From Apiotrichum sp. Y4204 (taxonomy: Eukaryota > Basidiomycota > Tremellomycetes > Trichosporonales > Trichosporonaceae), in assembly GCA_025531455.1 (NCBI GenBank), contig JAMYHL010000097.1, positions 57,081 to 121,080 on the forward strand: a stretch of 64,000 nt of DNA, read 5' to 3'. Of this stretch, positions 1 through 15,316 are shown piece after piece. Below the pieces are notes generated by a model. It saw only the letters and a program-made list of their open reading frames with translations. It had not been told where the DNA came from and made no database searches. Within the stretch, counting starts at the first letter, position 1. Each line of letters begins with the position of its first letter. The position numbers and the translations under genes are program-made.

Positions 1-1129
1 CAGTACCACAGATGCGACAATAATGCCCATGCTGATAAGAGCAAAGCCCGATGATTTTGACAGCTTGACGATATCCCGGTGCAGCGACAGTGGGAAGGAG
101 ACCGTCAAAGTTAGCAGGCAGATAATAAACTGCCGGTTGGCAAGGAGGCTCAAAACCGCGTGCTTTTCCATGAAGGGAAAGACAAACGCCATGACCTGTG
201 GAATAGTGTCGCCAATGATAACGTTGAAGGCACACATTCTGGAAAGTTAGTGATCGCATCGCGGACTGAGAGCTCACCCTCCAAATGCAAATGCAAACTG
301 GAAAAATGAGACCAGACTGGATCCCCATGATCCGAAGCAGTACCGCATCACCTTTCGTCAGTCACAGACATGTTAATCCCGACTTACATCAATGTACGAG
401 TCTCTTCCGCTCAGCTTGGCATTGAGGACAACAAGCCGGATAGTCCTGGAGGTCAAAATAGAATTCACACCACTGTCGCCTCCACATACCAGTCAGTCAC
501 GCCTGCAAGGACAATGAGCAATGTGATGCCAGTGACGAAACCAGCCTGCTTAATCGCATACGGCAGGCCGATGATTCCTGCGCCCAGGATCGAATTGGCC
601 ATGTTTGCTATCCCATCCATCATCGTTCCGCGGGCCGTGTTCGGCCCGTCCGCAAGGACAAGAGCCTCTTCTTCAGGAGTTACGCGATCGCTATCCCTCA
701 ACAACGGCGCCGCTGCCGAGTGTTCATCGTGGTCGTCGTGGTCATCATGATCATCATCAGGAGCTTTAAACACTGTTGGATGTCAGCAACGGTCGCGCAC
801 GACAATGCAGGCATGAGGTGCATCGGCGCCCACCTGGACCGGCTTCATGTCAGTGGCACTGTCTACTCACAAACGTCATCGCCGAGGCGTGGCCGCGGAC
901 TGGCACGCGCACTCGGGGGATATGATCCGGCTTCCAGCATGCCGAGGTCGTAGCCCAGATCCGGGGAGCCTTTCCTGCTGCCTATGGGCCGTATTGAGCT
1001 GGCTCTGGAGGAAGGTTCCAGGGCAGAGGCGACGCGTGATGAGAGACGCGAGGAAGACGGCGTCGGCGGATCGAGAGGGTCCGCGACGATGGGATACGAG
1101 CGCAAGTCTGGTCGTGGTGAGGGAGGCAT
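1..1129 (-). CDS. Vacuolar-type amino acid transporter (AAAP/SLC38, AVT-like), 3' part cut by window edge
   Basis: Multi-pass amino acid permease of the Aa_trans family, expected in the vacuolar or another endomembrane, where AVT-type members exchange amino acids with protons. The start ATG is at 1129 (minus). The first ~95 residues are hydrophilic, Ser/Pro-rich, with a DDDHDDHDDHDEH stretch. The first membrane segment carries the family hallmark ANSILGAGIIGLPYA, followed by more hydrophobic segments (GITLLIVLAGVTDW, FFQFAFAFGG, CAFNVIIGDTIPQVMAFVFP, FIICLLTLTVSFPLSL). Five exons are visible: 1129-871, 772-490, then three smaller ones with introns near 443-489, 353-388 and 241-280; all joins keep frame (phases 1, 2, 0, 2). 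The reading frame is still open at base 1, so the C-terminal membrane segments lie outside. The gene diverges from AFI1. The family call is firm; the choice among AVT3/5/6/7-like members is not possible from this part. Confidence 0.9.
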
Positions 1130-2321
1130 GTTGTGTGATGAGGAAGAGGGTGATGGAGAAAGCAGAGACAGACCAGAAGGAGGGGGGATGGTTTGAGGCG
1201 GTGTGGGTGTGCATATCTGGATGCGCAGATGCTCGACGTGGACCAGGATACAGGACACAGCATACCCAGTACCCAGTTCCACTTTTTTGCGGGGCCCACA
1301 ACATTCATTTTCACCAAGAAGAGATAAAATAGGGCATTCCTGGTCGGCGTGGTCGCATGCAGGCCACGTTCTGCAATAATCCAGCATCTATACATCTACG
1401 CATCTGTCTCTCTACCCTGCTTGCTACTCTGCAAATACAAGAAAGCTTTAGAAGGGTACTCAAGAGAGAGCTAATGCGTTTATTGCGTTTCTTGACAATT
1501 TCTTGACAAGACGTGCATGCGTGCATGCTTCACAAATGTCAAGTGGTCAAAAGGGATGCATAGAAGGCAACTCTGACACACACGACCAACAGTGCCTTTG
1601 AACTGTAATAGAATGTTTTTTTTTGAAGAGGAAGGATGAAATCGTATAATCAGTATAATCTTTACCCGTGTTATGACTGTAAATAATAGTCGTTTAAATA
1701 CCACGAAACAAATACAAATTGTTGAAGGCTTACTTTTTACCCTCCCCTGACTATTCCCTGATATCTCTCCTCCCCTCTCCTCCCCCTCTCTCCGCCTTTC
1801 CTGAGTCCCTTTCCCTCTCTCTCTCTTTTTGGGTGTGGCCCGCTTGACCCGATCATACTCTCCTCTTTCTCCTCTCTCTCTGTGATCTTTTTCGGCACAC
1901 ACACACCACTACAGTACGACTATACAGGCTCTTCCCGCGCCGGTTCCATCGTGGATCGTGGACAATCCCGCTCCCCATCGACATCGACATCCACCTGGGT
2001 TGCTCACCATCCTTTTTTTCCATCTCCACATCCGCTTTCATTCTTCTTCTTTTTCTCATCCGCATTCACTTTCGGGCTCGCAGCTTCGCCGGCTTTTTTT
2101 TCTTTTCTTTTTTTGGCTAATCCATAACGACACTCGTTCCATTCGATCCAATCAACTCCACCACACACAACCGGACACCCTCCTCCTACTGCCTTGCCCT
2201 CCTGCCCTCCACTCCGCGTCGATCGCGCGACACGACCCACATTTACTACTACGCGCGATACGACCCGACACGAACACGCACTCACCCACCTACTCACTCG
2301 CCACGCACATCCCGAACACTC
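1130..2321. promoter_or_regulatory. Divergent intergenic region between the AVT-like gene and AFI1
   Basis: About 1.2 kb with no supported gene. It is strongly pyrimidine-rich on the plus strand between about 1740 and 2120 (long CT and T tracts), which is typical of fungal core promoters and 5' leaders upstream of AFI1. It should hold the promoters of both divergent genes. I see no clear individual transcription factor site. Confidence 0.5.
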
Positions 2322-4814
2322 ATGTCCCCATCTAGCTCGCCCGCGCCGGGCGCGCCAGAGCAAAGTTCATTAAAGGGTGCCGAAAAGGACTTCGAGAACG
2401 CCATTGCCGCAGATGTGGACGACGCGGCCCAGGAAGACAAGGAAGATGCCGTCCATTTTTGCTTGCTCGCAGAATTTGATATCGATGCAGGTGCAACGCT
2501 CGCGCACCAGTATCCGTATCCAACAGGCACAGATGAGCAGTGAGTCGCGTCGTGTCATCCTCTTCGTCTTGTCCTCCCCGCCGAGGGAATTTCAATTTCA
2601 TGACGGTTAGGGGAGTCAGGCGGGGTGGAACGGTCGGGACGACGCCGCTGACGCCAACCACAGCCGCCTGGCGGAGTTGATGCTTCCAGACGGCGCACAT
2701 TTGCGCGGCGAGGACTGGACCGTGTTTTACTTAGGACAAACCGCGAGCATGGCCGTGTCACCTATGCTCTCGCATGAGCCGAAGGCCGTAGCTGGACGGC
2801 CTGTTAGCAGTTATCCACCAGGGCAGCGTCCCCGGAGGGGAACACCGGGAGGTGGTCTGCTCTACGTGCTCAACTGCGTGCGCATGAAGGAGGACAAGAC
2901 GGTGCGTCGAGGTGCAATGGTCAAGGCAATGGCGATTGTCACTCCGAACCCGTACATCGGCATTTACAAACCGTTGTTGTTGCTCGCTCTCGAAGAATAT
3001 TTCGCCAACCCGTCGCATGAGATTCTTGCAAAGCTGTACGACTCGGCCAACGCGATCTCCACAGCTGGCATGCCGGTTCTTACACGCGAGGAGAAAATTC
3101 TCCTTCGCCAGTCGGATCGCAAAGACTGTCTCGAGTTCAGGTTCGGTGCACAGGACGGAGCGGACGACGTGAGTGTAAACGAGCAGGCCGAGAGCAGTAT
3201 AAGTCACGACACGCGCGACCGTGCAGCCAGCATCACCTCCTCACATACTCTCCCTCCGATTGTGCGAAAGAACTCGTCCTCATCTTCCTCCGCGTACCAC
3301 GGCACGACTGATTTGTCGCATCCGCCACGCCGCGGAGTTCCGCGTGATACCCATTACTTCGAGACCGAGGCAAAGTTCCGCAAGATCACCGTTCCCATTC
3401 GCATTCCGATGACTGTCTTCGACGAGGATGTTGGCGACTACAGCATCATAGAGCTGGTGCAGACGTTTAGCCAGAATGTGCAGCCCTTCCAGCCGCCGTT
3501 CCACCCATACCTGCACACAAACGGCGCCAACACACATCCTGTCATCCTTATCTTTAACGCCATCCTTGCCCACAAGCGCGTCATGTTTCTCGGACATGGT
3601 CTGCCGGCCAACCAAGTGGCGCGAATGGTGCTTGCGGCGTGCGCGATGGTATCGGGTTGTGGACAGGTGCTGCGGGGCATGACAGAATCGGCGTTCCCGT
3701 ACGCGAATCTCGCCTCTCTGGACGTGCTGGAGGAGTTCCCCGGCTTCGTAGCTGGTGTTTGCAACCCCCGATTTGAGGAACTGCCGCATACGTGGGACGT
3801 GCTGTGCAATCTCGAGACCGGCAAGGTCATTGTCTCGAAGGAACTAAAGCTCGTGGTCCCGTCAAAATCGGACGGCGCATCAGAAACCTCTGTGCCATCG
3901 GCCAACGGCGAGGACGGTCTGGCGAATGGCAAGATCTCGCAGGTGAAAAATTCGGATTGTATCGACAACCAGTTTATCGAGGAGATATTGTCGGCGTCGG
4001 GCATGCACTACGGCGAGCAGCACATCCGCGTTCGATTCACCGACTACATTTCTCGTTTCGTTCGTCTTGCTGCGTACCAGGAGTTTATGCACCTCGGCTC
4101 AACATCCATCGGATACCCGTATGTCGTATTCCGGGACGGCCACCTTGGCAGCGGTGTAGTGTTCATCGACGACTCGCTGCGCCAGAGGGAGATGTGGGGC
4201 AACGGTCACAGGATCGACGCATGGCGCAAGACAAGATCGTACCGGCTGGTGCAGAAGGTGAGTCGAACGTTGAGAACAAGTGACAACACTGACCGGCAGG
4301 ACTGGGAGCACGAACAGCAGCGCGCGGCGATTAAGACGTTTGACGCACTGCACAACGTTAAGCGCCTTCGTATGACGCGCACAATGTCGTCGAAGGAGGC
4401 GGAGCTCATCTTCCTCACCATGGTCCGGCAGGTCCGGACATATGACCAGGTCGTCGAGGTGTGTCGAACTGTGGATTCACCTTGAGCTACGGCTAACGTC
4501 AGCTTCTCGCCTACCTGCCGATGCACTTTGGCGGGTTGATTCCGATTGCAAACGGCCTTTTCCACTCGCACCTCTCTGTGCGAAACAACACGATGGAGCT
4601 CTTGATCACGATACAGCACTACCCGGTCGGACGGCACGCACTTATGACTCTTAACTACCTGCACCGCAAGACGTTTGTGGAGCTCCTTGAGCGCCGCGAG
4701 GCGAATGGCGCGTTGCGGAACCGTCTCAATGGCGCGCCGCCTCCCGATACCAACTCGTCCGCCACCATTACGGGGAGCGAGCTCGCGTCGCAGCGAGCCT
4801 CTAGGTCTAGTTAG
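2322..4814 (+). CDS. AFI1: AFI1-like Arf3-docking/SPA (DENN-type) protein
   Basis: Predicted 760-residue homologue of yeast Afi1, which binds the small GTPase Arf3 and acts in polarity and vesicle traffic. The N-terminal Afi1 docking region is clear: FCLLAEFDIDAGATLAHQYP, then LAELMLPDGAHLR and EDWTVFYLGQT, and later LLYVLNCVRMKED. The second half (about FMHLGSTSIGYPYVVFRDG to the end) corresponds to the SPA (stabilisation of polarity axis) part; a Ser-rich linker (KNSSSSSSAYHG) separates blocks. Four exons: 2322-2539, 2664-4257, 4300-4458, 4503-4814; joins make an exact multiple of three. The 42-nt intron 4258-4299 is stopless and divisible by three, so retention would add 14 residues. SMC3 lies convergent downstream with about 290 bp between stops. 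Family assignment is confident; the Arf3 partner is from yeast knowledge. Confidence 0.9.
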
Positions 4815-5100
4815 ATGGCGGATACGTTTAGACAAACTACCTCCTTTAATCATAATACCCCTCCTCACGCTTCTTGACTAATATTATTCCGTTCCCTCTC
4901 TTTTTCTGTCTATACATCTGCTTGGTGGCACTGGTTTCGTTCAGTAGATTTGTTGTAGTATGATTTACGACATACTCGGATTAGATGTGCGGGATGGGCG
5001 TGTGAGTTTTGTGTTCGCCGCAGGTCTCCTTGACGCATTAGCACGCTGTGCATCTACAACAGTATCAAGCCGCTACAGAGTCCATCCCCGGTCCACACGT

Positions 5101-9179
<4,079 letters not shown>

Positions 9180-9322
9180 GACGATGTCGGCCGGCTACAG
9201 CTGGAACTAGCTGTACAGAGATGCGCCGTGCAGATAGCCAGAATGATGCGTTGCTCGATGTTGTCGCAGGATGGATGTCGATGGTGGACGTGATGGAAAA
9301 GATAGATGATGACAACGGCACG

Positions 9323-9328
9323 ACGCGT
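9323..9328. promoter_or_regulatory. MCB-like box ACGCGT
   Basis: Exact palindromic MCB hexamer in the SMC3-TDP1 divergent promoter, about 144 bp upstream of the SMC3 start. Known of the motif: bound by MBF at G1/S in yeasts. Function here is inferred. Confidence 0.35.
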
Positions 9329-9467
9329 CGAGTGGGGATGGGCCGGATGGGTAATGGATGGGTGCTGTGGAGGGGAAGGGGGGGTGAGGGAAGACAGTTT
9401 GAGAACACAACCATCTTTTGCTCTTGACCCTATTGCAACACTCTACTTGGACGCGACCGTGTCCAGA

Positions 9468-9473
9468 ACGCGT
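9468..9473. promoter_or_regulatory. MCB-like box ACGCGT
   Basis: Second exact MCB hexamer in the same intergenic region, about 300 bp from both start codons. Function inferred from the motif only. Confidence 0.35.
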
Positions 9474-9774
9474 CCCAAATACAAACAACCAATTAGTCCA
9501 GTCATCATCCAGTCAACTGTTATCTCCTTTTTTTGATACCGCTAATGTTTAAGAATTTCTAATCGCCACCCCAGATCTGCCTCTCGCGCTCAAAACAACA
9601 ACCGGCCGGACAGTTGCGTCATGCGTCATAGTGTATGCTCAACAGCACTGAGTACTGAGTACGGCCAGTTGTTGAGATCTGAAGGACAAAATGTTGTTTC
9701 TGCTCTCCTCACCTCATCTTGCAAGTTGCACCAGACGACTTTTCCTTCACCAAGTACACAGACGTATCTTGAAC

Positions 9775-12700
9775 ATGGACCCGCGTGAGCAGCTTCGTAT
9801 GGCTGCTATGCTTGCTGCGTGAGTGTTTATCTTCATTGTTTGGCTGACGCTCCAGCTCTGATCAGCACCCCGCGCCAGTTCCTCGACCAGGGCGTAATCG
9901 AGAGTTTGACCTCTATGTTCAGCAGACATTCGGAGATGTGGATCCCGATCAGGCAGACATCAACGACCTTCGACGGTAGGGTCATCATGTAGCGTGTGCT
10001 GACTGCCTAGCGCTGCGTGGAGGACTTGGAAGACCGCTGCACCCAGTGGGCCATCGAATTCTGGTCGGTCGTCGCAACAGGAGGAGGATGACGAGCTTGC
10101 TCGGTGCGTGTGAACGACATCCTCCCATTCTCACAAATTCAGCGCACTTGCCCTCTCGGCAGAAGAGCATCGTGCCAACCACGTTTCCAACCATCACTCC
10201 AATGCAGGCTCCAGCCGGCATACGCCCATTGTGATTGACGATGACGACGAGCAACTCCAGCGCGTTATTGCAATGTCAACTGCAACAACAGCTAGCAAAG
10301 CTAGGAGCGGAACTCCTGATGACGAGAGGGACCTCATGGAACAGTGAGCAGAATGCATTTCATTCTGAAGAACGGACTGACAATCTAGGGCAATAGCGGC
10401 GTCTTTGGAGGGTGACAGCAGCAAAGGAAAACGAGTCCAACGTGAGGCTTCCCCCGAGGACGATCTAGATGCAGCTATAAAGGCGTCTCTTGCGTCTTTC
10501 AACGACGAGCGTGAACGGAAGCGACAGAAGACGAGACCTGGTTTATCGAGCGATACCTCACCTCAACCTGAGATGCGCCCTATCCCACGCCACGGCCAGA
10601 CGAAAGTCGCTCCAAAAACTGTCGACCAGCAGCAACCTTTATCAGACACAAATAGTCCACCTCCTGACGTGGCCACTGAAGCTGTTTCCCAGCCTGTCGG
10701 TTTGCTTTTGGGTGGCCTTAAAATCGACCGCGCTCAGCTGGAGCGTGAGCGATTGGCCCGCCAAGCGGCACGTACGGGACAGACGGGAGATTCTGTAACC
10801 CAAGGTACATTTTCCAATATGTCTAGCCAGGTGGAGTCATCGTCAAAGGGCCCTTCGACATTGAAGCAGTCAGAGTCTCCATCATCTTCATCTTCCAAGC
10901 TTACCTCCACCTCGACAAACAAACGTCGTTCTCTACCGCCTCCACTCCCTCGCATGGAAGACCATCCTTTGCAAAGCACCGGTCCCTTCCCTCGAGATGC
11001 TGCAGGAGAGTATTATCTTGACGGCGAGCTCCGGCACGTCAACCTCCGTATCGGCAAACCCTCCGCGACAAAGACCTTCAGCCCGAAGGATGTGTTTGGA
11101 GACGTAGGTTAATGCCCATGACGGTCTGCTGATATTTATCAGCATTCACAGATGACCCTTCTCATCACGTCCAGCTTTGTCTGGGACAACCCGTGGATTG
11201 ACGCAGACGCCATTCTCCCGACACCAGATGTTGTTCCCACCATTCGTGTATGTCGTCCGCCGACCAACAACATGAATGAGTATCGTGAAAAGCAGGGCAA
11301 GCTGCAACCGATGGGTAATGGAGAGGTACTGTTCACAAAATCATAACCTGGCTGACCATGAGGTGCTTTCATATCCCGCTATGGATGGCCGTCGAGGGTG
11401 AGTTGCTTGACCGTGCGGTTTAGCTAAAATGTGCAGATCAGAACATATGAAGTTTTCTTGGGTAAGTTCGCGTGACTTTCCTGGGATTGTAGTTAATGTC
11501 AGATCTTCTACAAGACAGGACGTCTCCGTGTGGCTATCTACACAGCCAATATGGTGGATTATGACTGGGATCGTATTGAGAATGTGAATCACCACGTCAG
11601 CAATATATGCTGATAACAGACTGTCTTTATTCAGGACTTCTTGCCAGCTGAACCATCCGCAAAACTCAACTCTCAACAATTACCGGACTTTCCAGACCAG
11701 TTCCGAACTCTCTTCAACCATCTTAAGATCAGCAAAGCGCTCAAGTTCCTCATTGCTCACCATCCCTTTGGAAAGGACATCCCACTAGAGGCAGAACCCA
11801 CATTTGCAGCTTTTGGTCGCTACGACTGGAGTCGCGTGCAGGTGCGCATCGTGATGAGCCTGTCTGGGAAGTACACGGGCTTTGAGAAGATCGAGGAGTT
11901 TGGGCTTGGTCGACTTGGCAAGATTATCCGTGAGGAGGGTTGGGTACCCCAGAAGGGCGAGAAGCTTTTGGCAGAATACCAGGTTTGCAGGTTGAGATTG
12001 TCGAAATGCTGACAATAGGGGTCATCGCTTGGATCATACAGTTCAAAGTGGCTTAATGACTTCTATCATTGCTGCCAGGGCAAGGATCTGGCGACAATGT
12101 CGCGGCTGAAAGATGACAAGAAAATGCCTCCAATCAAGATCATTTTCCCGACTCTGGCAACGGTCGACTCCAGCGTAAACGGCAGGCCGGTGAGTGGAGA
12201 TTCAGTGCAGGGATGGGTCAAACTGCTAACGTGCAGGGAGGCGGTACCATGTTCTGTGGCAGTGGCCACAAGCCGGAAACAGCATCTCTCTTCCATGATG
12301 CCAACTCTAAGCGAGGTGGTGTGCTGATGCACACCAAAATGATCATTGGGCTTTTCCAACCTCAGCCTCAGGCGCTTGGTTTACAGACCTCGTCCTCCAG
12401 CCGAAAGGCCAAAACTGAGGATGGTGCGAGCGGAGGCAAGGACGTTGGTGGCTGGGTCTACGTCGGAAGCCACAACTTTTCGGCAGCTGCCTGGGTGGGC
12501 TTTGGCAGATGAGTTGGACTGACTCGCAGGGGACTCTTAACTTCAACAACAAACCCCCTACCCTCAACGTGCGTGGGCTTTGATGTAACTATCTCTGATG
12601 TCCAGATTAGCAACTACGAACTCGGTATTGTGTTTCCTCTGCGTAAGTCCCACTTTGCCACCGGGGACGCACGGGCCCTACTGATGCGCCCAGCCCGCTC

Positions 12701-12840
12701 CAAGGCCAACGCCATGGCCAACAAGGTGGCAGCCCACCAACGCCCTCCACGGCCCTACACGAAGAACGACGTTCCTTGGGTGAGTGGAGGTTGTCCGTTC
12801 CCAAACTAACGGCCAGTCCCAAAACGAGTACATGCAGTAG
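9775..12840 (+). CDS. TDP1: Tyrosyl-DNA phosphodiesterase 1 with multiple UIM-like motifs
   Basis: Nuclear repair enzyme of the phospholipase D superfamily that removes stalled topoisomerase peptides from DNA 3' ends. First HxK motif: HMK at 11444-11452, in GSEHMKFSWIFYKTGRLRV after splicing, followed by YTANMVDYDWDRIENTVFIQ. Second HxK motif: MHTKMIIGLF (near 12330), with GWVYVGSHNFSAAAWG downstream. The C-terminus is RPYTKNDVPW-SQNEYMQ. The first ~200 residues are not catalytic. They hold four UIM-like motifs (about residues 79-95, 117-133, 145-162, 175-193) and a SUMO-interaction-like IVIDDDD at 115-121. There are about 14 small exons; the first ends at MLAA. A 51-nt stopless intron near 12643-12693 is divisible by three; splicing it restores the family-typical VFPLPRSKA. 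Catalytic identity is very sure; the ubiquitin/SUMO binding is inferred from motifs. Confidence 0.95.
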
Positions 12841-13167
12841 ATTGATTTGGCGTGTCGAATTCACGTTTGGGCTACAGGCCCTTGACTTGACAGTTGTTTC
12901 TATGCATCGAGTCTCTTATGTGTGGAAAGTGTCGATGAGGGATTGTGCTGAAGGAGCGGCCAGTGTAGTGTGAACTCAAAATGTCAAAATGCCTCCGTTG
13001 CCACCGTCCTCCGTTTTGGTTTCACGTCACACTACCGGCGTGCTGGCCGGCTGGATTGCTGGAGCCTCTGGCCAGTGTGATTTCTTTCACAACTTTTTTT
13101 TGCTGGCACTCAGTGGCGACCTCGACATTTTCATCTCTTCTCATCTCCCTAGAACTCAAATAGAATA
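12841..13167. promoter_or_regulatory. Intergenic region, TDP1 3' end and RNA1 promoter
   Basis: 327 bp without a gene. The last ~60 bp are CT-rich (ttttcatctcttctcatctc), a usual 5' leader style for fungal housekeeping genes, and run into the RNA1 ATG at 13168. No specific factor site recognised. Confidence 0.4.
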
Positions 13168-14567
13168 ATGGCGGACGCGTCCGGAAAGGTCTTCTCCATC
13201 CTCGGCAAGAACCTCAAGGCCAACACCAAGGCTGACCTTGAGCCGTACCTCTCGGAGCTCGAGGCGCTCAAGGATGTCGAGGAGGTGCACTTTGGTGGCA
13301 ACTCGCTCGGTGTCGAGGCCTGCGAGGCGATCGCGGCTGCGCTGAAGGAGAAGAAGAATCTCAAGGTGAGTGGAGGGAGTCTGGAGCCGAGATAAGACTG
13401 GGAGTGCCAAAAGTCGTATGCTGACACAGGTTGCAGATTGTGGACCTGGCCGACATTTTCACTGGTCGTCTGATCTCCGAGATTCCACAGGCGCTGTCTG
13501 CGCTGTGCAATGCCCTGATCCCGTCCGAGTCGCTTGTGGAGCTCGACCTTTCGGACAATGCGTTCGGTGGGCGCTGCGCGGACGCCATGGTGCCCTTCCT
13601 CCAGGAGAACACTTCGTTCCAGGTGTTCAAGATCAACAACACCGGACTCGGACCATGGGGCGGAACCGTCATCGCCGACGCTCTGCTCGAGAATGCCAAC
13701 CGCCTGAAGAAGGCCGGCAAGAAGTCCAACTTTCGCACTCTCGTGTGTGGCCGCTCGCGTAACGAGAACGGCTCGGCGCCGCACTGGGCCGCCGCCTTCG
13801 CCGCCCACGGCACCCTGCGCGAGGTCCGCATGCCCCAGAACGGTATCCGCATGGAGGGCATCGAGGCGCTCGCAAAGGGCCTCGCGTCGTGCCCCGACCT
13901 CGAGGTGCTCGACCTCCAGGACAACACGGCCACCCGCTCGGGGACGCGCGCCATCGTCCGCGTCCTCGACAAGTGGCCCAACCTCCGCCAGCTCAACCTC
14001 TCGGACTGCCTGCTCGGCAAGGCCGGCGGCATTGCCCTCGCGACCGCCCTCGCTGCAGGCACCAACCCCAAGCTTGAGAGCCTCAAGCTCCAGTACGGCG
14101 AGTTTGACAAGCGCACGATTGAGATTCTTGCCGTCGCCATCACCCAGCATCTCTCGGAGCTTACAGAGCTCGAGCTGAACGGCAACCAGGCCGACGCCGA
14201 GGACGAGTGCATCGAGGAGCTGCGCAAAGCGCTCGCGGTGCACGGGCACGAGGATGCCCTTGACGAGCGTAAGTGCACCTGCGCCTCTCTCATCCGTACT
14301 GACACGCAGTGGACGACATGGAGGAGCCGAACAGCGAGGAGGAGAGCGAGAGCGAGGAAGAGGAGGAAGAGGAGAAGGAGGCCGAGGAGGAGGAGACCCC
14401 CGAGGCCAAGGCGGGCGAGGACGATGGTGTCGCCGCCGGCGTCAGCGACGGCAAGCCGCCTATTTCCGACAAGGAGGCCGATGAGTGGGTGCAACGGATC
14501 TCGCGTGGCTTGGACAGGACACTGACACCACAGGCTTGCCGATGCGCTCTCCGGCGTCAAGATCTAG
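13168..14567 (+). CDS. RNA1: Ran GTPase-activating protein (RanGAP)
   Basis: Leucine-rich-repeat GTPase activator that makes cytoplasmic Ran-GDP and so drives directional nuclear transport. Predicted 412 residues, as expected for fungal Rna1. The LRR region is complete: FGGNSLGVEACEAIA, the TGR of DIFTGRLISEIP (Arg77 aligns with the conserved RanGAP Arg near the Ran interface), LDLSDNAFGG, FKINNTGLGPWGG, VCGRSRNENGS, MPQNGIRMEGIEAL, LDLQDNTATRSG, LNLSDCLLGKAGG, LKLQYGEFDKRT, LELNGNQADAED. It is followed by LDDMEE and a strongly acidic tail, a hallmark of the family. Exons: 13168-13365, 13437-14268, 14310-14484, 14534-14567; the last codes LADALSGVKI and its splicing removes an otherwise out-of-character extension. 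KAP104, also in the Ran cycle, lies 10 kb away. Confidence 0.96.
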
Positions 14568-15090
14568 GCATGCGCCTGATTATCGGATATCACGACTGGG
14601 ATCGGAGCCCCGGGGCATCATGTCATGTTGCAGCAGAGGGGATACATACAGCCTGTCAGGCGTTTTGTCAGGTGTTAGATGGCATGTACGACCTGTTAAT
14701 GTGCAGTGAGGGCACTGGAGTGGAGTTCGGGGTGGAAGCTAGGTGTATCGTCCAGAATTGTCCTTGTTGGACCGCAGCATCCTTGTATGTGATATTCGCG
14801 CGCTGATTGAGAATCAAAAGCCACCTCGCGTCGGATGTGCCGAGAAGGTCGTCGTCAGCTTATCTCCCTGACATAGTCATCGGACGCCGTGCTCAAGACA
14901 TCAAGAACTGCATCTCAATCCTCAGGCGATACCATATGCACACAACGCTACAAGCTCGTCTCGCTCCGGTCCGATACGGCGCGCTGAGAAGGGCGCAGAA
15001 CCATCGCGATGATGTTACACTCGTGGAACTCGGCACACGATCCGATCGTCATCCGGCGGCGTTGCTCGCTAGCTCATCGCTGGTGACTCG
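14568..15090. other. Gene-free spacer
   Basis: About 520 bp between the RNA1 stop and the stop of the small Cys-rich gene on the other strand. It should carry both 3' ends. I see no coding signal or repeat. Confidence 0.5.
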
Positions 15091-15316
15091 TTACTTGTCC
15101 CAGTAGCGCATGTGGCGTCCGCAAAAGTGGCACTCGACGGTGCCCTCGGCGCGCCGGAGGCCGACGCACGATTCTGGAGTCAGTCAATGCACACTACAAG
15201 CTACAGCGCAGGGTGCGCAGCAAGGCTCCACTGACGCCCTTCTCGCACAGCATCCAACTCCCTTATCCGCACTCACCGCCCTTGTTGGCCGCGTTGCCCG
15301 AGTGTCCCATGCACAT
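15091..15316 (-). CDS. Tiny Cys-rich protein, family member A (40 aa, unknown)
   Basis: Two-exon gene, exons 15316-15277 and 15173-15091, separated by a 103-nt intron (GTGAGT...CTGACTCCAG). The intron is in phase 1 directly after a Gly codon. The product begins MCMGHSGNAANKG, continues after the join with ESCVGLRRAEG, and ends CHFCGRHMRYWDK. It has four Cys (residues 2, 16, 28, 31) and three His and no signal peptide or membrane segment; the C-x-x-C with nearby His suggests a small metal site. The spacing C-x(11)-C-H-F-C is the same as in the gene at 17772 (C-x(11)-C-W-Y-C), and the intron is at the same place and phase. I do not recognise the family. Support is the splice signals, the frame kept across the join, and the match to two other genes in the window. 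Function unknown. Confidence 0.65.

Larger units (their letters stand above)
9180..9774. promoter_or_regulatory. Shared divergent promoter region of SMC3 and TDP1
   Basis: 595 bp without a gene, between the start codons of two divergent DNA-metabolism genes. It holds two exact ACGCGT hexamers, at 9323-9328 and 9468-9473, plus a partial match at 9451. ACGCGT is the MCB box bound by MBF in ascomycete yeasts to drive G1/S transcription. By rough composition the hexamer should occur about once per 3 kb here, so two within 150 bp is suggestive only. Confidence 0.5.
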
